Of a stretch of DNA of 64,000 bases, positions 25,054 through 33,451 are shown in pieces. Location: positions 3,075,490-3,139,489 of the forward strand of contig CAVTVA010000003.1 of NCBI GenBank assembly GCA_963738185.1. The letters run 5' to 3'. The DNA is from AP-15 sp963738185 (GTDB taxonomy: Bacteria > Pseudomonadota > Alphaproteobacteria > ATCC43930 > CGMCC-115725). Position 1 is the first letter of the stretch. Every line of letters starts with the position of its first letter. The notes under the pieces were generated by a model. That model worked only from the letters and a program-made list of their open reading frames with translations, was not told where the DNA came from and made no database searches. The position numbers and the translations under genes were made by a program.

Positions 25054-26259
25054 ATGCCGCTTCGATCGCTCGCCGCGCGGACTGCCGTGCTGTTGCTGCT
25101 CGTGCTGTTCGCCGCCCCGGTGCGCGCCGCGATCTATGTCGATTCGGCCGGACGCCGGGTCATGGTGCCGGACCAGATCGAGCGCATCATGCCGGCTGGG
25201 CCGGCCTCCGCGGTGTTCGTCTATGCGCTGGTTCCACAGAAGCTGATCGGCTGGCCCTTGCCGCTGTCGCGCCGCCAGCGGGCGTTGCTGCCGGCGAAGT
25301 TCGCGCGGCTGCCGGTGATCGGCCAGCTCGGCGGCCCCTACCCGACGGCGACGGCCAATGACGTGGCCCGGCTGCATCCCGATCTGATCATCGGCTACGG
25401 CGTGCTGTCGCCGGCGACCGTGGCGCTCGCCAACCGCATCCAGCAGCAAGCCAGGGTTCCTTACATTCTGCTCGACGACAGCATCCAGACCATGCCCGAG
25501 CTGTTGACCAATGTTGGCGCCTTGGTCGGGGCTGGCGATCACCGGCTGGCGGTTTCGAGCTATGCCTATCATGCGATCGAAGCCCTGCGCGGGCAGCTGC
25601 TGATCAGCTCGTCCACCGATCGGCCGCTGGTGTATTACGGGCGTGGGCCCGACGGGCTGCAAACCGCGCTTCCAGGCTCGGCCGCGGCCACCGACATCGA
25701 GCAGGCCGGCGCCATCAACGTCGCCGCCGGGTTGGGCCGCGGCGGACTCGTGCAGGTCACCCCGGCGCAGATTTTTTCGTGGAACCCGCAAATCGTCATC
25801 GCCCAACAGCGCAGCTTTTACAACGCGCTGCTGCATAGCCCGCAATGGCGCGGCTTGGCGGCGGTGCGCAGTAAGCGGGTCTACCTGGCTCCGGCGGACC
25901 CGTTCGGCTGGATCGACGACCCGCCGGGGGTCAACCGGGCGATCGGCCTATATTGGCTGTCGAACCTGCTTTACCCGGATCTTTACCAAGAAGATTTGCG
26001 CACCAACGCGCGCGCCTTCTATCAATTGTATTACGGCGTCCAGCTGACCGACCGGCAGCTCGAGGCGCTGATCCGCCCGGCCGAGAGCAACCCCGGCGAG
26101 ACGCGGCGCTTCGCCAACATACCGATCATTGGTGCAGAGCCGCCGCCGCTGCCCAATATCCCCGCTGGAGGCGGCATGACGCCGCCGCCAACCGGCGCAC
26201 CCAGCCGCGGCGGCGCGCGTCTGCCGGTGCAGCCGGCTAACCCACCCGGTGTCCCCTGA
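25054..26259 (+). CDS. Periplasmic substrate-binding protein, BtuF/FhuD-like
   Basis: 401 aa. A signal peptide occupies about residues 1-25 (LAARTAVLLLLVLFAAPVRA). The helical-backbone binding fold is seen in AIYVDSAGRRVMVPDQIERI, DLIIGYGVLSPATV and NPQIVIAQQRSFYNAL, with GVNRAIGLYWLSNLLYPD near the end. Family members bind iron chelates or corrinoids for ABC import. A Pro/Gly-rich tail of about 45 residues is unusual. No permease or ATPase partner is adjacent. The ATG at 25054 is preferred to the TTG 15 bp upstream. Confidence 0.75.
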   Translation: MPLRSLAARTAVLLLLVLFAAPVRAAIYVDSAGRRVMVPDQIERIMPAGPASAVFVYALVPQKLIGWPLPLSRRQRALLPAKFARLPVIGQLGGPYPTATANDVARLHPDLIIGYGVLSPATVALANRIQQQARVPYILLDDSIQTMPELLTNVGALVGAGDHRLAVSSYAYHAIEALRGQLLISSSTDRPLVYYGRGPDGLQTALPGSAAATDIEQAGAINVAAGLGRGGLVQVTPAQIFSWNPQIVIAQQRSFYNALLHSPQWRGLAAVRSKRVYLAPADPFGWIDDPPGVNRAIGLYWLSNLLYPDLYQEDLRTNARAFYQLYYGVQLTDRQLEALIRPAESNPGETRRFANIPIIGAEPPPLPNIPAGGGMTPPPTGAPSRGGARLPVQPANPPGVP

Positions 26260-26307
26260 TATTCCCCGAGCGCAAACGAGCGTTATCCGATTAACTTGCG
26301 CCATCCT

Positions 26308-26412
26308 CGCCGCCCCCGCGAAAGCGGGGGTCCAGAGCCTGCCCCTGGCATGAACAGGGGGTAGCCGCGAGCGCGACCGCTCCTGGGTTCCCGCTTTCGC
26401 GGGAAAGACGGT
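26308..26412. repeat. ~105-bp element with palindromic ends, copy 1
   Basis: The left arm CCCCCGCGAAAGCGGGGG (26313-26330) and right arm TTCCCGCTTTCGCGGGAA (26388-26405) enclose about 57 bases including GCCCCTGGCATGAACAGGGG. A related copy lies at 27330-27436 on the other side of livF. Confidence 0.65.
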
Positions 26413-26418
26413 TCAGTA

Positions 26419-26455
26419 GATCCGGAGGTGTTCTAAAGATCCGGAGGTGTTCTAA
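26419..26455. repeat. 18-bp direct duplication
   Basis: GATCCGGAGGTGTTCTAA occurs twice with a 19-base period (26419 and 26438), directly after palindromic copy 1 and before the end of livF. No function is evident. Confidence 0.5.
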
Positions 26456-26479
26456 TCACGCCGAATGCACTTTTAGAAA

Positions 26480-27274
26480 CTATGACAGCCAGCGCTTGCG
26501 GCGCTTGTAGTGCTTGAGGTCGCGGTAGGATTTGCGCGTCCCGGCCTCGTTGAGCCCGAGATAGAACTCCCTGATGTCGGAGTTCTGGCGCAACGCGGAA
26601 GCAGGGCCTTCGAGCACGATGCGGCCATTTTCCATCACATAGCCGTGGTCGGCGATTTCGAGCGCCAGGGCCGCGTTCTGCTCGACCAAGAGCACGGTCA
26701 GCCCGCGCTCCTCGCGCAGCCGGCGGATGATGCCGAAGATTTCGGCGACCAGCAACGGCGCCAGACCGAGCGAAGGCTCGTCGAGCAGAACCACCTTCGG
26801 CCCGCACATCAGCGCCCGGCCGATCACCAGCATCTGCTGCTCGCCGCCCGAAAGATAACCGGCGGGCTGATGCCGCCGCTCCTTCAGGACCGGAAAGGTG
26901 TCGAACACCTCGTCGATTTCCGCGCGCACGCGGGCGAAATCCCTGCGGATATGGGCCCCGGCGACAAGGTTCTCCTGGACCGTCAAATTCTCGAAGACCC
27001 GCCGGCCCTCGAAAACCTGGCTGATCCCGCGTTTGACGACATCGTGCGGCGGCAGCCGGTCGAGCCGCTTGCCGTCAAGCTCGACCGTGCCTTTGGTGAC
27101 CTCGCCGCGCTCGCTGCGCAACAGCCCCGAGATCGCCTTCAATGTGGTCGTCTTGCCGGCGCCGTTGGCTCCGAGGAGGGTGGTGATGCGGCCCTCCTCG
27201 ACCTCGAGCGACACGCCTTTCAGCACCAAGATCACGCCGTCATAGACGACCTCGATATTGTTGAGCGCCAGCAT
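26480..27274 (-). CDS. livF: Branched-chain ABC transporter ATPase
   Basis: 264 aa from ATG 27274. Walker A GANGAGKTT is at 35-43, ISQVFEGRRVFENLTVQENL is typical of LivF, LSGGEQQMLVIGRAL is the signature, and VVLLDEPSLGLAP is Walker B. The C-terminal KSYRDLKHYKRRKRWL is a basic extension seen in LivF proteins of aromatic-acid-type clusters. It is minus strand, opposite to livG-livH, and downstream of livM-livK. Confidence 0.87.
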   Translation of the reverse strand: MLALNNIEVVYDGVILVLKGVSLEVEEGRITTLLGANGAGKTTTLKAISGLLRSERGEVTKGTVELDGKRLDRLPPHDVVKRGISQVFEGRRVFENLTVQENLVAGAHIRRDFARVRAEIDEVFDTFPVLKERRHQPAGYLSGGEQQMLVIGRALMCGPKVVLLDEPSLGLAPLLVAEIFGIIRRLREERGLTVLLVEQNAALALEIADHGYVMENGRIVLEGPASALRQNSDIREFYLGLNEAGTRKSYRDLKHYKRRKRWLS

Positions 27275-27329
27275 CGGACGATCTTGCTCAACGCCCGACC
27301 GACAATGGTCCAACGAAGCCCGCGCTCAT

Positions 27330-27436
27330 CCGTCATTCCCGCGAAAGCGGGAACCCAGAGCTTGCCCCTGGCTTGAACAGGGGGCGGCAAGCGCAGCAAC
27401 CGTTTCTCTGGACCCCCGCTTTCGCGGGGGTGACGG
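27330..27436. repeat. ~105-bp element with palindromic ends, copy 2
   Basis: The left arm TTCCCGCGAAAGCGGGAA (27336-27353) and right arm CCCCCGCTTTCGCGGGGG (27413-27430) are the same arms as copy 1 in swapped order, with a related interior (GCCCCTGGCTTGAACAGGGG). It lies between livK and livF and could affect the livK/livF transcript ratio. Confidence 0.65.
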
Positions 27437-27483
27437 TCTTTTGCGGAAACAATGGATTCATTACGGATCTCGCGCCGCCATCG

Positions 27484-28728
27484 CTATTCCGCAGTCTTGA
27501 CTGCGTTTTCGACGACGTTGCGGTAGGCGCGGAACCAGTCGGTCTCCTTGACGAACTTGCCATTATGGACCTGGAAGATCTGCACCCAGCCGCCGCCCTC
27601 ATGGTCGGTCGGGGTGATCTGCAATGGCGGGATCAGGCCGCCCAGGGTGAAGTCGTGGACCTGCTCCAGGCCTTGCTTGACCTGCGGGCCGGTCGGCTTC
27701 TCGCCGTTGCTGATCTTCAGCGCATTCTTCAGCGCCTCGACCTGGACAGCTGCCTGCAGCAGGCCGCGGTTATAGACCACGGTGTCGTCCATCGTCTGCG
27801 GCGGCGCCTTGCCCTCCTTTTTGTACATCGCCTTGATCTGCTGGCGGACCGGGTAATTGTCGCCGGCGCCGGCGAATTGCAGGGTGTTGTAGCCCTCGGC
27901 GACACCCCAGCCGCCGGCGGCCATGATGTCGGCCTCGGCCGAGGCCCAAACCAGCCCGATCACATGCGACAGCGGGTAGCCGGCGCCCTTCAGCCCCTTG
28001 ATCATGACCGAGGGGGAGCGGCCAAACAGGTGGGCGATCACAAAATCGGGGTGGTAGCGCTGGGTGATGTCGAGGATCTGCGCCCCCATCTCGACCCCCG
28101 GCGGCGGCACGGCAAAAGTCCGCATCTCGAAGCCTTCCGACTTCTGCAGGGCGTTGAGGATCGGCATCGGCTCCTTGCCGGCCGGGTTGTCGTAGTAAAC
28201 GTAAGCGATCTTCTTGCCCTTCAGGCTGCCGCCGAGCTTGTCCTTGGCGAACTTGACCGCACCCGCGGCCTGCGACCAATAAGTCGCGGCGATCGGAAAC
28301 AGGTAGGGATAGCGAGTGCCGTCGGCCGCGGCCGATATGCCGAAACCGGGCGAGGTCGTCGGCATCTTGTCCTGCTCGAGCCGCTGGTTCAGCGCCACGG
28401 TCTGCGGCGTGCCGTAGAGCGTCATCATGACGACGCCCATCTGCTTTTGCCGCTCATAGGCCTCGATGGCCGCCGGCACCTTATACTGGTTGTCGATTTC
28501 GTCGCCGCGGATCATCCAGCCGTCGATCCCGCCTTGCGCATTGACCAGCTTGTAATAGTCCTGCATCGCTGGGCACAGCACGGTGCCGACGATCTGGGTT
28601 GGCCCGGTGCGGTCGCATTGGTCGCCGATCACCAGCACCTTCGGCTGCGCCGCCGCGGTCGCGGCGACCGCCAGCCCGGCTGCAGCGCCGGCCGCGAACC
28701 CCCACACACCCCTCGATAACCTCGCCAT
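27484..28728 (-). CDS. livK: Branched-chain-type ABC substrate-binding protein
   Basis: 414 aa. The signal peptide covers about residues 1-27 (GFAAGAAAGLAVAATAAAQ). The Periplasmic_binding type I fold is seen in VLVIGDQCDRTGPTQIVGT, NAQGGIDGWMIRGDEID, KKIAYVYYDNPAGKEPM and VWASAEADIMAAGGWGVAEG. GAGGGAGCG precedes the start. It binds the transported solute in the periplasm. It lies between livM and livF, 28 bp after livM. The ligand is probably an organic or aromatic acid rather than leucine, given the linked acyl-CoA synthetase (inference). Confidence 0.87.
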   Translation of the reverse strand: MARLSRGVWGFAAGAAAGLAVAATAAAQPKVLVIGDQCDRTGPTQIVGTVLCPAMQDYYKLVNAQGGIDGWMIRGDEIDNQYKVPAAIEAYERQKQMGVVMMTLYGTPQTVALNQRLEQDKMPTTSPGFGISAAADGTRYPYLFPIAATYWSQAAGAVKFAKDKLGGSLKGKKIAYVYYDNPAGKEPMPILNALQKSEGFEMRTFAVPPPGVEMGAQILDITQRYHPDFVIAHLFGRSPSVMIKGLKGAGYPLSHVIGLVWASAEADIMAAGGWGVAEGYNTLQFAGAGDNYPVRQQIKAMYKKEGKAPPQTMDDTVVYNRGLLQAAVQVEALKNALKISNGEKPTGPQVKQGLEQVHDFTLGGLIPPLQITPTDHEGGGWVQIFQVHNGKFVKETDWFRAYRNVVENAVKTAE

Positions 28729-28756
28729 CGTCGCTCCCTCCCGCGGTTTTCACCAG

Positions 28757-29824
28757 TTAATAGGAAAATGGCCAAATCCGAAAGTAATTGCAAATGTTGC
28801 GCCACAGCCGGCTCAGCCCCTCGGGCTCGACCACCAGGAAAAAAATGATCAGGGCGCCAAAGATCACCAGCCGCAGGTTCGGCACCACGTTGAGCAGGTC
28901 GGCGTGCGAAAAGATCAGCCCGCCAAACGAGTCGAGAAACCAGCGGGTCGCGATCGGCAGCAAGGTGACAAAGACCGCGCCCAAAATCGAGCCCAGCACC
29001 GAGCCAAGACCGCCGATGATCACCATCGCCAAATAGTCGATCGAGACGTCGATCTGGAACTGCTCGTAATTGGCGATCCCGAGGTAATAGCTTTCGAGCA
29101 CGCCGGCTACTCCGGCATAGAACGACGAGATCGCGAACGCGTAGAGCTTGTAGCGGAAGATGTTGATGCCGATGATCTCGGCGGCGATGTCCTGGTCGCG
29201 GATCGCGATAAAGGCGCGGCCGATGCGGCTGCGCACCAGGTTCAAGGTGGCGACAATCGCCAGCACGACGAAGAACATCAGGAATAGATAAATCTGGGCT
29301 TCGTGCTTTAGCACGATCCCAAAAAAGGATGGGCGCGGGATCGTGATCGATGCCTGCACGCCGCCCGAAATCCATTGGACGTGGTTGATCGTCCATTCGA
29401 TGATCAGCTGCGCCGCCAAGGTCGCGATCGCCAGATAGATGCCTTTGACCCGCAGCGACGGGATGCCGACGATGATGCCGATCAACGCGGCCATCAGCCC
29501 GCCGGCCGGGATCGCCACCCAAAACGGCATGCCGAGGCGGGTTATCAGATTGGCCGCGGTGTAGGCGCCGACCGACATAAAGGCGCCGTGGCCGATCGAG
29601 ACCTGCCCGGTGTTGCCGACCAGGATGTTGAGGCCAAGCGCGCCGACGATCGCGATCAGGATCAGGTTGAGGACCGAGACATAGTATTCGCTGAAGGTCA
29701 GCGGCACGACGACGATGAACAGCAGAGCCAGCGCCGCCACGCTCCACTTCGCGATCGGCAGCGGGAACAGCGCCATGTCGGCGGCATAGCTGGTCTTGAA
29801 CACGCCGGCTTCGCGGTGGAACAT
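28757..29824 (-). CDS. livM: Branched-chain ABC transporter permease
   Basis: 355 aa. LivM-type permease with LGLNILVGNTGQVSIGHGAF near 85-104, YLAIATLAAQLIIEW, RDQDIAAEIIGINIFRYKLY (the cytoplasmic loop) and GGLGSVLGSILGAVFV. About eight to ten membrane segments are visible. It pairs with LivH. It is transcribed first in a livM-livK-livF minus-strand operon, divergent from the usual order after livH. Confidence 0.87.
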   Translation of the reverse strand: MFHREAGVFKTSYAADMALFPLPIAKWSVAALALLFIVVVPLTFSEYYVSVLNLILIAIVGALGLNILVGNTGQVSIGHGAFMSVGAYTAANLITRLGMPFWVAIPAGGLMAALIGIIVGIPSLRVKGIYLAIATLAAQLIIEWTINHVQWISGGVQASITIPRPSFFGIVLKHEAQIYLFLMFFVVLAIVATLNLVRSRIGRAFIAIRDQDIAAEIIGINIFRYKLYAFAISSFYAGVAGVLESYYLGIANYEQFQIDVSIDYLAMVIIGGLGSVLGSILGAVFVTLLPIATRWFLDSFGGLIFSHADLLNVVPNLRLVIFGALIIFFLVVEPEGLSRLWRNICNYFRIWPFSY

Positions 29825-29893
29825 GTGCTTGCTTCGCCGTCTGCAACTCAGGCCGCAGCTAGGAATAACGGGCCGGCGGTATTGGACCCGCGC

Positions 29894-30520
29894 TCAGCTC
29901 AGCGCAACCTCGAAACCGCGCTTCACGCCGGGGCGCGCCATGATTGTCTGATACCAGCGCCCGACATTGGGGAAGTCGGCAAGATCGACCTGGTGGCGCT
30001 CGTGCCGCCAGGCCCAGCCGAGGATCGCGAAATCGGCGATCGAGAGGTCGCCGGCGACGAACTGAACCTCACCCAGCCGCTTGTCGAGCACGCCATAAAG
30101 CCGGCGCGTCTCTTTCGAATAGCGTTCAAGCCCGTAGCGCCGGTCCTGCTCGTTCGCGACTTGCAGAAAATGATGGACCTGGCCGGGCATCGGGCCAAAG
30201 CCGCCCATCTGCCACATCAGCCATTCCAATACCGGGATTTGATGCCGCCGATCGGCCGGCCAGAATTTGCCGGTCTTTTCGCCGAGATAAATCAGGATCG
30301 CACCCAACTCGAAGATACTGATCGGGACGCCGCCCGGGCCGTCCGGATCGACGATCGCCGGGATTTTGCTGTTCGGGCTGATCTTGACAAAAGCGGGCGC
30401 GAACTGTTCGCCCTTGGAGATGTTGATCGGCTTGACTGTATAAGGCAGGCCCATCTCCTCGAGCGCCACGCTGATCTTGCGTCCGTTTGGGGTGTTCCAG
30501 GTGTGGAGTTCGATGGTCAT
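29894..30520 (-). CDS. Glutathione S-transferase (YfcG/YghU type)
   Basis: 208 aa from ATG 30520. The thioredoxin-like N-domain has HTWNTPNGRKISVALEE, the T-P-N-G motif of Nu-class GSTs, and NSKIPAIVD with the cis-Pro. The helical C-domain carries FVAGDLSIADFAILGWAW. Nu-class enzymes act as disulfide-bond reductases with glutathione. A longer start at 30595 lacks support. Confidence 0.85.
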   Translation of the reverse strand: MTIELHTWNTPNGRKISVALEEMGLPYTVKPINISKGEQFAPAFVKISPNSKIPAIVDPDGPGGVPISIFELGAILIYLGEKTGKFWPADRRHQIPVLEWLMWQMGGFGPMPGQVHHFLQVANEQDRRYGLERYSKETRRLYGVLDKRLGEVQFVAGDLSIADFAILGWAWRHERHQVDLADFPNVGRWYQTIMARPGVKRGFEVALS

Positions 30521-30613
30521 CGAGAGCGCGCCCTCTGCTGTCGTTCGCGGGGAAAGAATGGAGCGAGGAGTATCGCGGGCGCGCCTGGCACTCAAGCCGC
30601 AATTGTCACGGTT

Positions 30614-31801
30614 TCAATCTGCGGCCGGAAAGTGAAAGCTCAGGGCGCAGGCGAGGACGATCGCCCCACTGGCGGCGGCGGCAATAAAGGCTGCGGCTGG
30701 AACACCGGTCGCATCCCACAGAGCGCCGCCCACCAGCGGCACGGCGCAGGAGAACGAGTAGCCAATCGCGAACATCCCGGCCGAAAGCCGGTGAACATCG
30801 CCGGAGCGCGCGATCTGCGGCGGCAAGGCCAGGGTCACGACCAGAGTGAAGGCGCAGCAAAAACCAATGATCCCGGCCCCGGCGGCGACCGCCCAAGGTT
30901 GCGCCGCGACCAGCGCGGCGAGGCCGAGCAGAGCCAGCAGCTGCATCAGCACGACCGCAATTTTGCTATTGCCGAGACGCCGCGCCCACAGCAGCAGCGC
31001 CAGCGAGGCCGGCAATTGGCCGAGGTTCAGTGCGGCGAGGCAGATCGTCACCAGATGCGGCTGGCCGATCGCGTGCAGGTAGTCCGGGATAAAGGCATTC
31101 GAGGCGAAATAGAGGCCGCCGGTCCCGCCCAACATCAGAGCGAGCTGCCAGGTCTCGCGGTGACGCCAATCGGGCCACCAGCGCGTCGGCTCCGCTCTGA
31201 TCGGGCGCCGCGCATCCGAGCCGCATGGCAGCAGCAGCAGCGCCGTCGCCGCGACCGGGATCGACCACACGGCAAAGCTCGCCCTCCAGCTGCCGCCGAC
31301 CAGCGGCAGGATCAGCGGGATGGTCAGCGCCGCCGATAATCCTTCGCCGATCAAGAGCCCGTTGGCGTAGACCGCGGTGGCAAAACCGGGCCGCCGGGCA
31401 AACCATTCGCCGACCAGCGTGGGCAGAGCCGGCTGCACCACCGCTATTCCGGCCGCCATTAAGAACGTCATCGCGAACAGCATCGCCGCCGAGGGTCCGA
31501 TGCCGCGCGCCGCCGATGCCGCGGCAACGCAGAGGAGGCCGAGGATCGCGGCCCCGCGCGCGCCCAAACGCGCGATCAGCAGCGAGCCCGGGATCGCGGC
31601 CAGCCCAAACAGCAGCACCGGCAACCCGGAAAGTGCCCCCACCGCCCGCTCGCTGAGCGCGAATTGCCGGTGGATCAGCGGCAGCACCGGCGGCACCGCC
31701 AGCACCGTCAAGCGCAGATCGGCGCCGGCCAGCCACAGCACGGAGAGGCGCAGCAGCGAGCGAGGCGACGCGTCCGGCCCCAGCTCCGATCTCTTTTGCA
31801 T
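30614..31801 (-). CDS. MFS transporter (CynX/NimT-like)
   Basis: 395 aa with twelve predicted membrane segments. It starts SVLWLAGADLRLTVLAVPPV and continues with LPVLLFGLAAIPGSLLIARL, where the family motif A lies. The N-half resembles cyanate/nitroimidazole-type carriers. The transported compound is unknown. It reads in the same direction as the murD2 operon but has a 30-bp gap to the small lipoprotein upstream, so read-through is possible. Confidence 0.78.
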   Translation of the reverse strand: MQKRSELGPDASPRSLLRLSVLWLAGADLRLTVLAVPPVLPLIHRQFALSERAVGALSGLPVLLFGLAAIPGSLLIARLGARGAAILGLLCVAAASAARGIGPSAAMLFAMTFLMAAGIAVVQPALPTLVGEWFARRPGFATAVYANGLLIGEGLSAALTIPLILPLVGGSWRASFAVWSIPVAATALLLLPCGSDARRPIRAEPTRWWPDWRHRETWQLALMLGGTGGLYFASNAFIPDYLHAIGQPHLVTICLAALNLGQLPASLALLLWARRLGNSKIAVVLMQLLALLGLAALVAAQPWAVAAGAGIIGFCCAFTLVVTLALPPQIARSGDVHRLSAGMFAIGYSFSCAVPLVGGALWDATGVPAAAFIAAAASGAIVLACALSFHFPAAD

Positions 31802-31831
31802 TGCCGCGGGTCTCGACCAAAGGACGGAGGG

Positions 31832-32086
31832 CTACGGGTGCTCGCAGGCGAAATACGCGATGTCCTGCTGGCTGTAGAGATAACGCGGCACCCGTTCATA
31901 GCGGGCGCAATGCTCCCTCGCCACCGCCGTGGCCGCCCCAAGGTCGCCGATATAGCCGACGGCGGCAGAATTCGCATCGCCACTCGACAAAAACGGCTTT
32001 CCCGCGCAGCTGGTTACCGCCCCGGCCATGACTAGGCCAACTAAGCGGGACGCGCGGTGCCGGCGACCGCGCGACCGCGATCTCAT
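31832..32086 (-). CDS. Small lipoprotein candidate
   Basis: 84 aa. A basic N-terminus and hydrophobic LVGLVMAGAVTSCAG end in a lipobox-like V-T-S-C, so Cys27 would be the lipidated residue. The mature part has two further Cys (EHC and FAC) and ARYERVPRYLYSQQDIAYF. Its ATG overlaps the murD2 stop (ATGA), so it is the last gene of the D-glutamate operon. Function unknown; a disulfide between the two mature Cys is plausible. Confidence 0.6.
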   Translation of the reverse strand: MRSRSRGRRHRASRLVGLVMAGAVTSCAGKPFLSSGDANSAAVGYIGDLGAATAVAREHCARYERVPRYLYSQQDIAYFACEHP

Positions 32087-33451
32087 CGAGGCGCCTGCGC
32101 AACACCCGCGCAGAGCGCGGCTTTGGCGGCGAAATCGCGCCCGCGCTCAGCGAAATCGCGGTAATACCCGTAACTCGGCGCCGCCGGCGACAGCAGCACG
32201 ACACTTCCCGGCTTGGTCACTTGCTTGGCATAGGCGACCGCGTCGTCCATCGCTTGCGCGCGATATGAAGTAACCACGGCCTGCGGCCGCGCCGTCTCGG
32301 CCGCGCGCAGCCCGGCATCGAATGCGCTCGCCGCTGGCGCCGAGGCAGATGACCCACCGGGCCGCACCTTCGGCCAGCGCCAGGACCAGCTTCTGATACT
32401 CGATGCCGCGGTCATAGCCGCCGACGATCACGGCAATCTCGCGCCCGGCATAGACCGCGAGCGCCGCGAGCGTCGATTCCGGCGCGGTCGAGATGCTGTC
32501 GTCTACGTAGAGAACCCCATCGGCCTCGCCCAATTCCTGCTGGCGGTGCGGCAATGCGCGAAAATCATCGGTCGCGTCGAGCGCGGCGGAAAGGTCGATG
32601 TCGAGCCGTTTCATGACGGTCAGCGCCGCACAAAGATTTGAGAGGTTGTGCGGCCTGGCGAGATAGCCGTTGCCCACCTCGCCGATCCGCCTCTCACCGT
32701 CGAAGATCTCGTGACCGAGCGAGTGAACTCCGCCCTTTTCATTGAAAAAGTCGGTACGAGGCGCCGAAGCACACCCGAATCTGTCAAGGGCCGATGCGGC
32801 CTCGCGGTTGACGATCGCGCGGCGGCTGCGGCGCAGCAGGTTGAGCTTGTCGCGATAATAGGCCTCGATCGTGCGGTGCCAGTCGATGTGCTCGGGATAG
32901 AGCGAGGTCAGCACCGCCAGGTCGCAGACCCCGTCGAAATCCGCCGCCTGATAGCTCGACACCTCGATCACCGCATAATCGGTCATCGCCGGATCAATCT
33001 CGGTAATCGGGACCCCGATGTTGCCGGTCAGCGCCACCCGACGACCGAGCCTCCCCAGCATGTGCGCGATCAAGGACGCGGTCGTGCTCTTCCCCTTGGT
33101 CCCGGTCACACAGATCGTCGTGAGGCCGAAATTCTCGGCGAACCACAAATTCAATAGGGAGGTGACTTTGACCCCGTTGCCGCGGGCGGCCTCGATTTCC
33201 GGGCGATAGAGGCTGACCCCTGGCGACTTGACCAGCACGTCGATCTGACCGAGCGCGCGGGCAACACGCTCGGCGCCAAAGGCGCATTGGACGCGGTCGA
33301 TCCCTGCCGGCGATGACGCGTCTTCGGCATCGTCCAGCAGCAGCAACGGCAGCATCGGGTGCCGGACTCGCAGCCAGCCGATCGCCGCCCGGCCTTCGCG
33401 GCCGAGCCCCCAGATCGCGACCCGCGCTGCGCCCAGATCAGCCGCACGCAT
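32083..33451 (-). CDS. murD: UDP-MurNAc-L-Ala--L-Glu ligase, MurD2 type (one frameshift)
   Basis: Mur ligase of about 455 aa. It has the N-domain VAIWGLGREGRAAI, ATP site CVTGTKGKSTTASLIAHML, EVSSYQ, NREAASALDRF and VDDSISTAPESTLAAL. The frame breaks near 32330, where one extra base in AGCGGC(G)AGC moves the C-terminus (AFDAGLRAAETARP, VVLLSPAAPSYGYYRDFAER) to another frame. Its start overlaps the murL stop by 14 nt. Paired with MurL it should add L-Glu, as MurD2 does in Xanthomonas, rather than D-Glu; that is inference from context. Confidence 0.8.

Noticed and set aside
29375..31339. 654-codon open frame on the plus strand
   Set aside because: It is antisense to livM, the GST and the MFS gene, which have clear family motifs. 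The frame is charged, repetitive and low in hydrophobics, as expected of antisense frames in GC-rich DNA.
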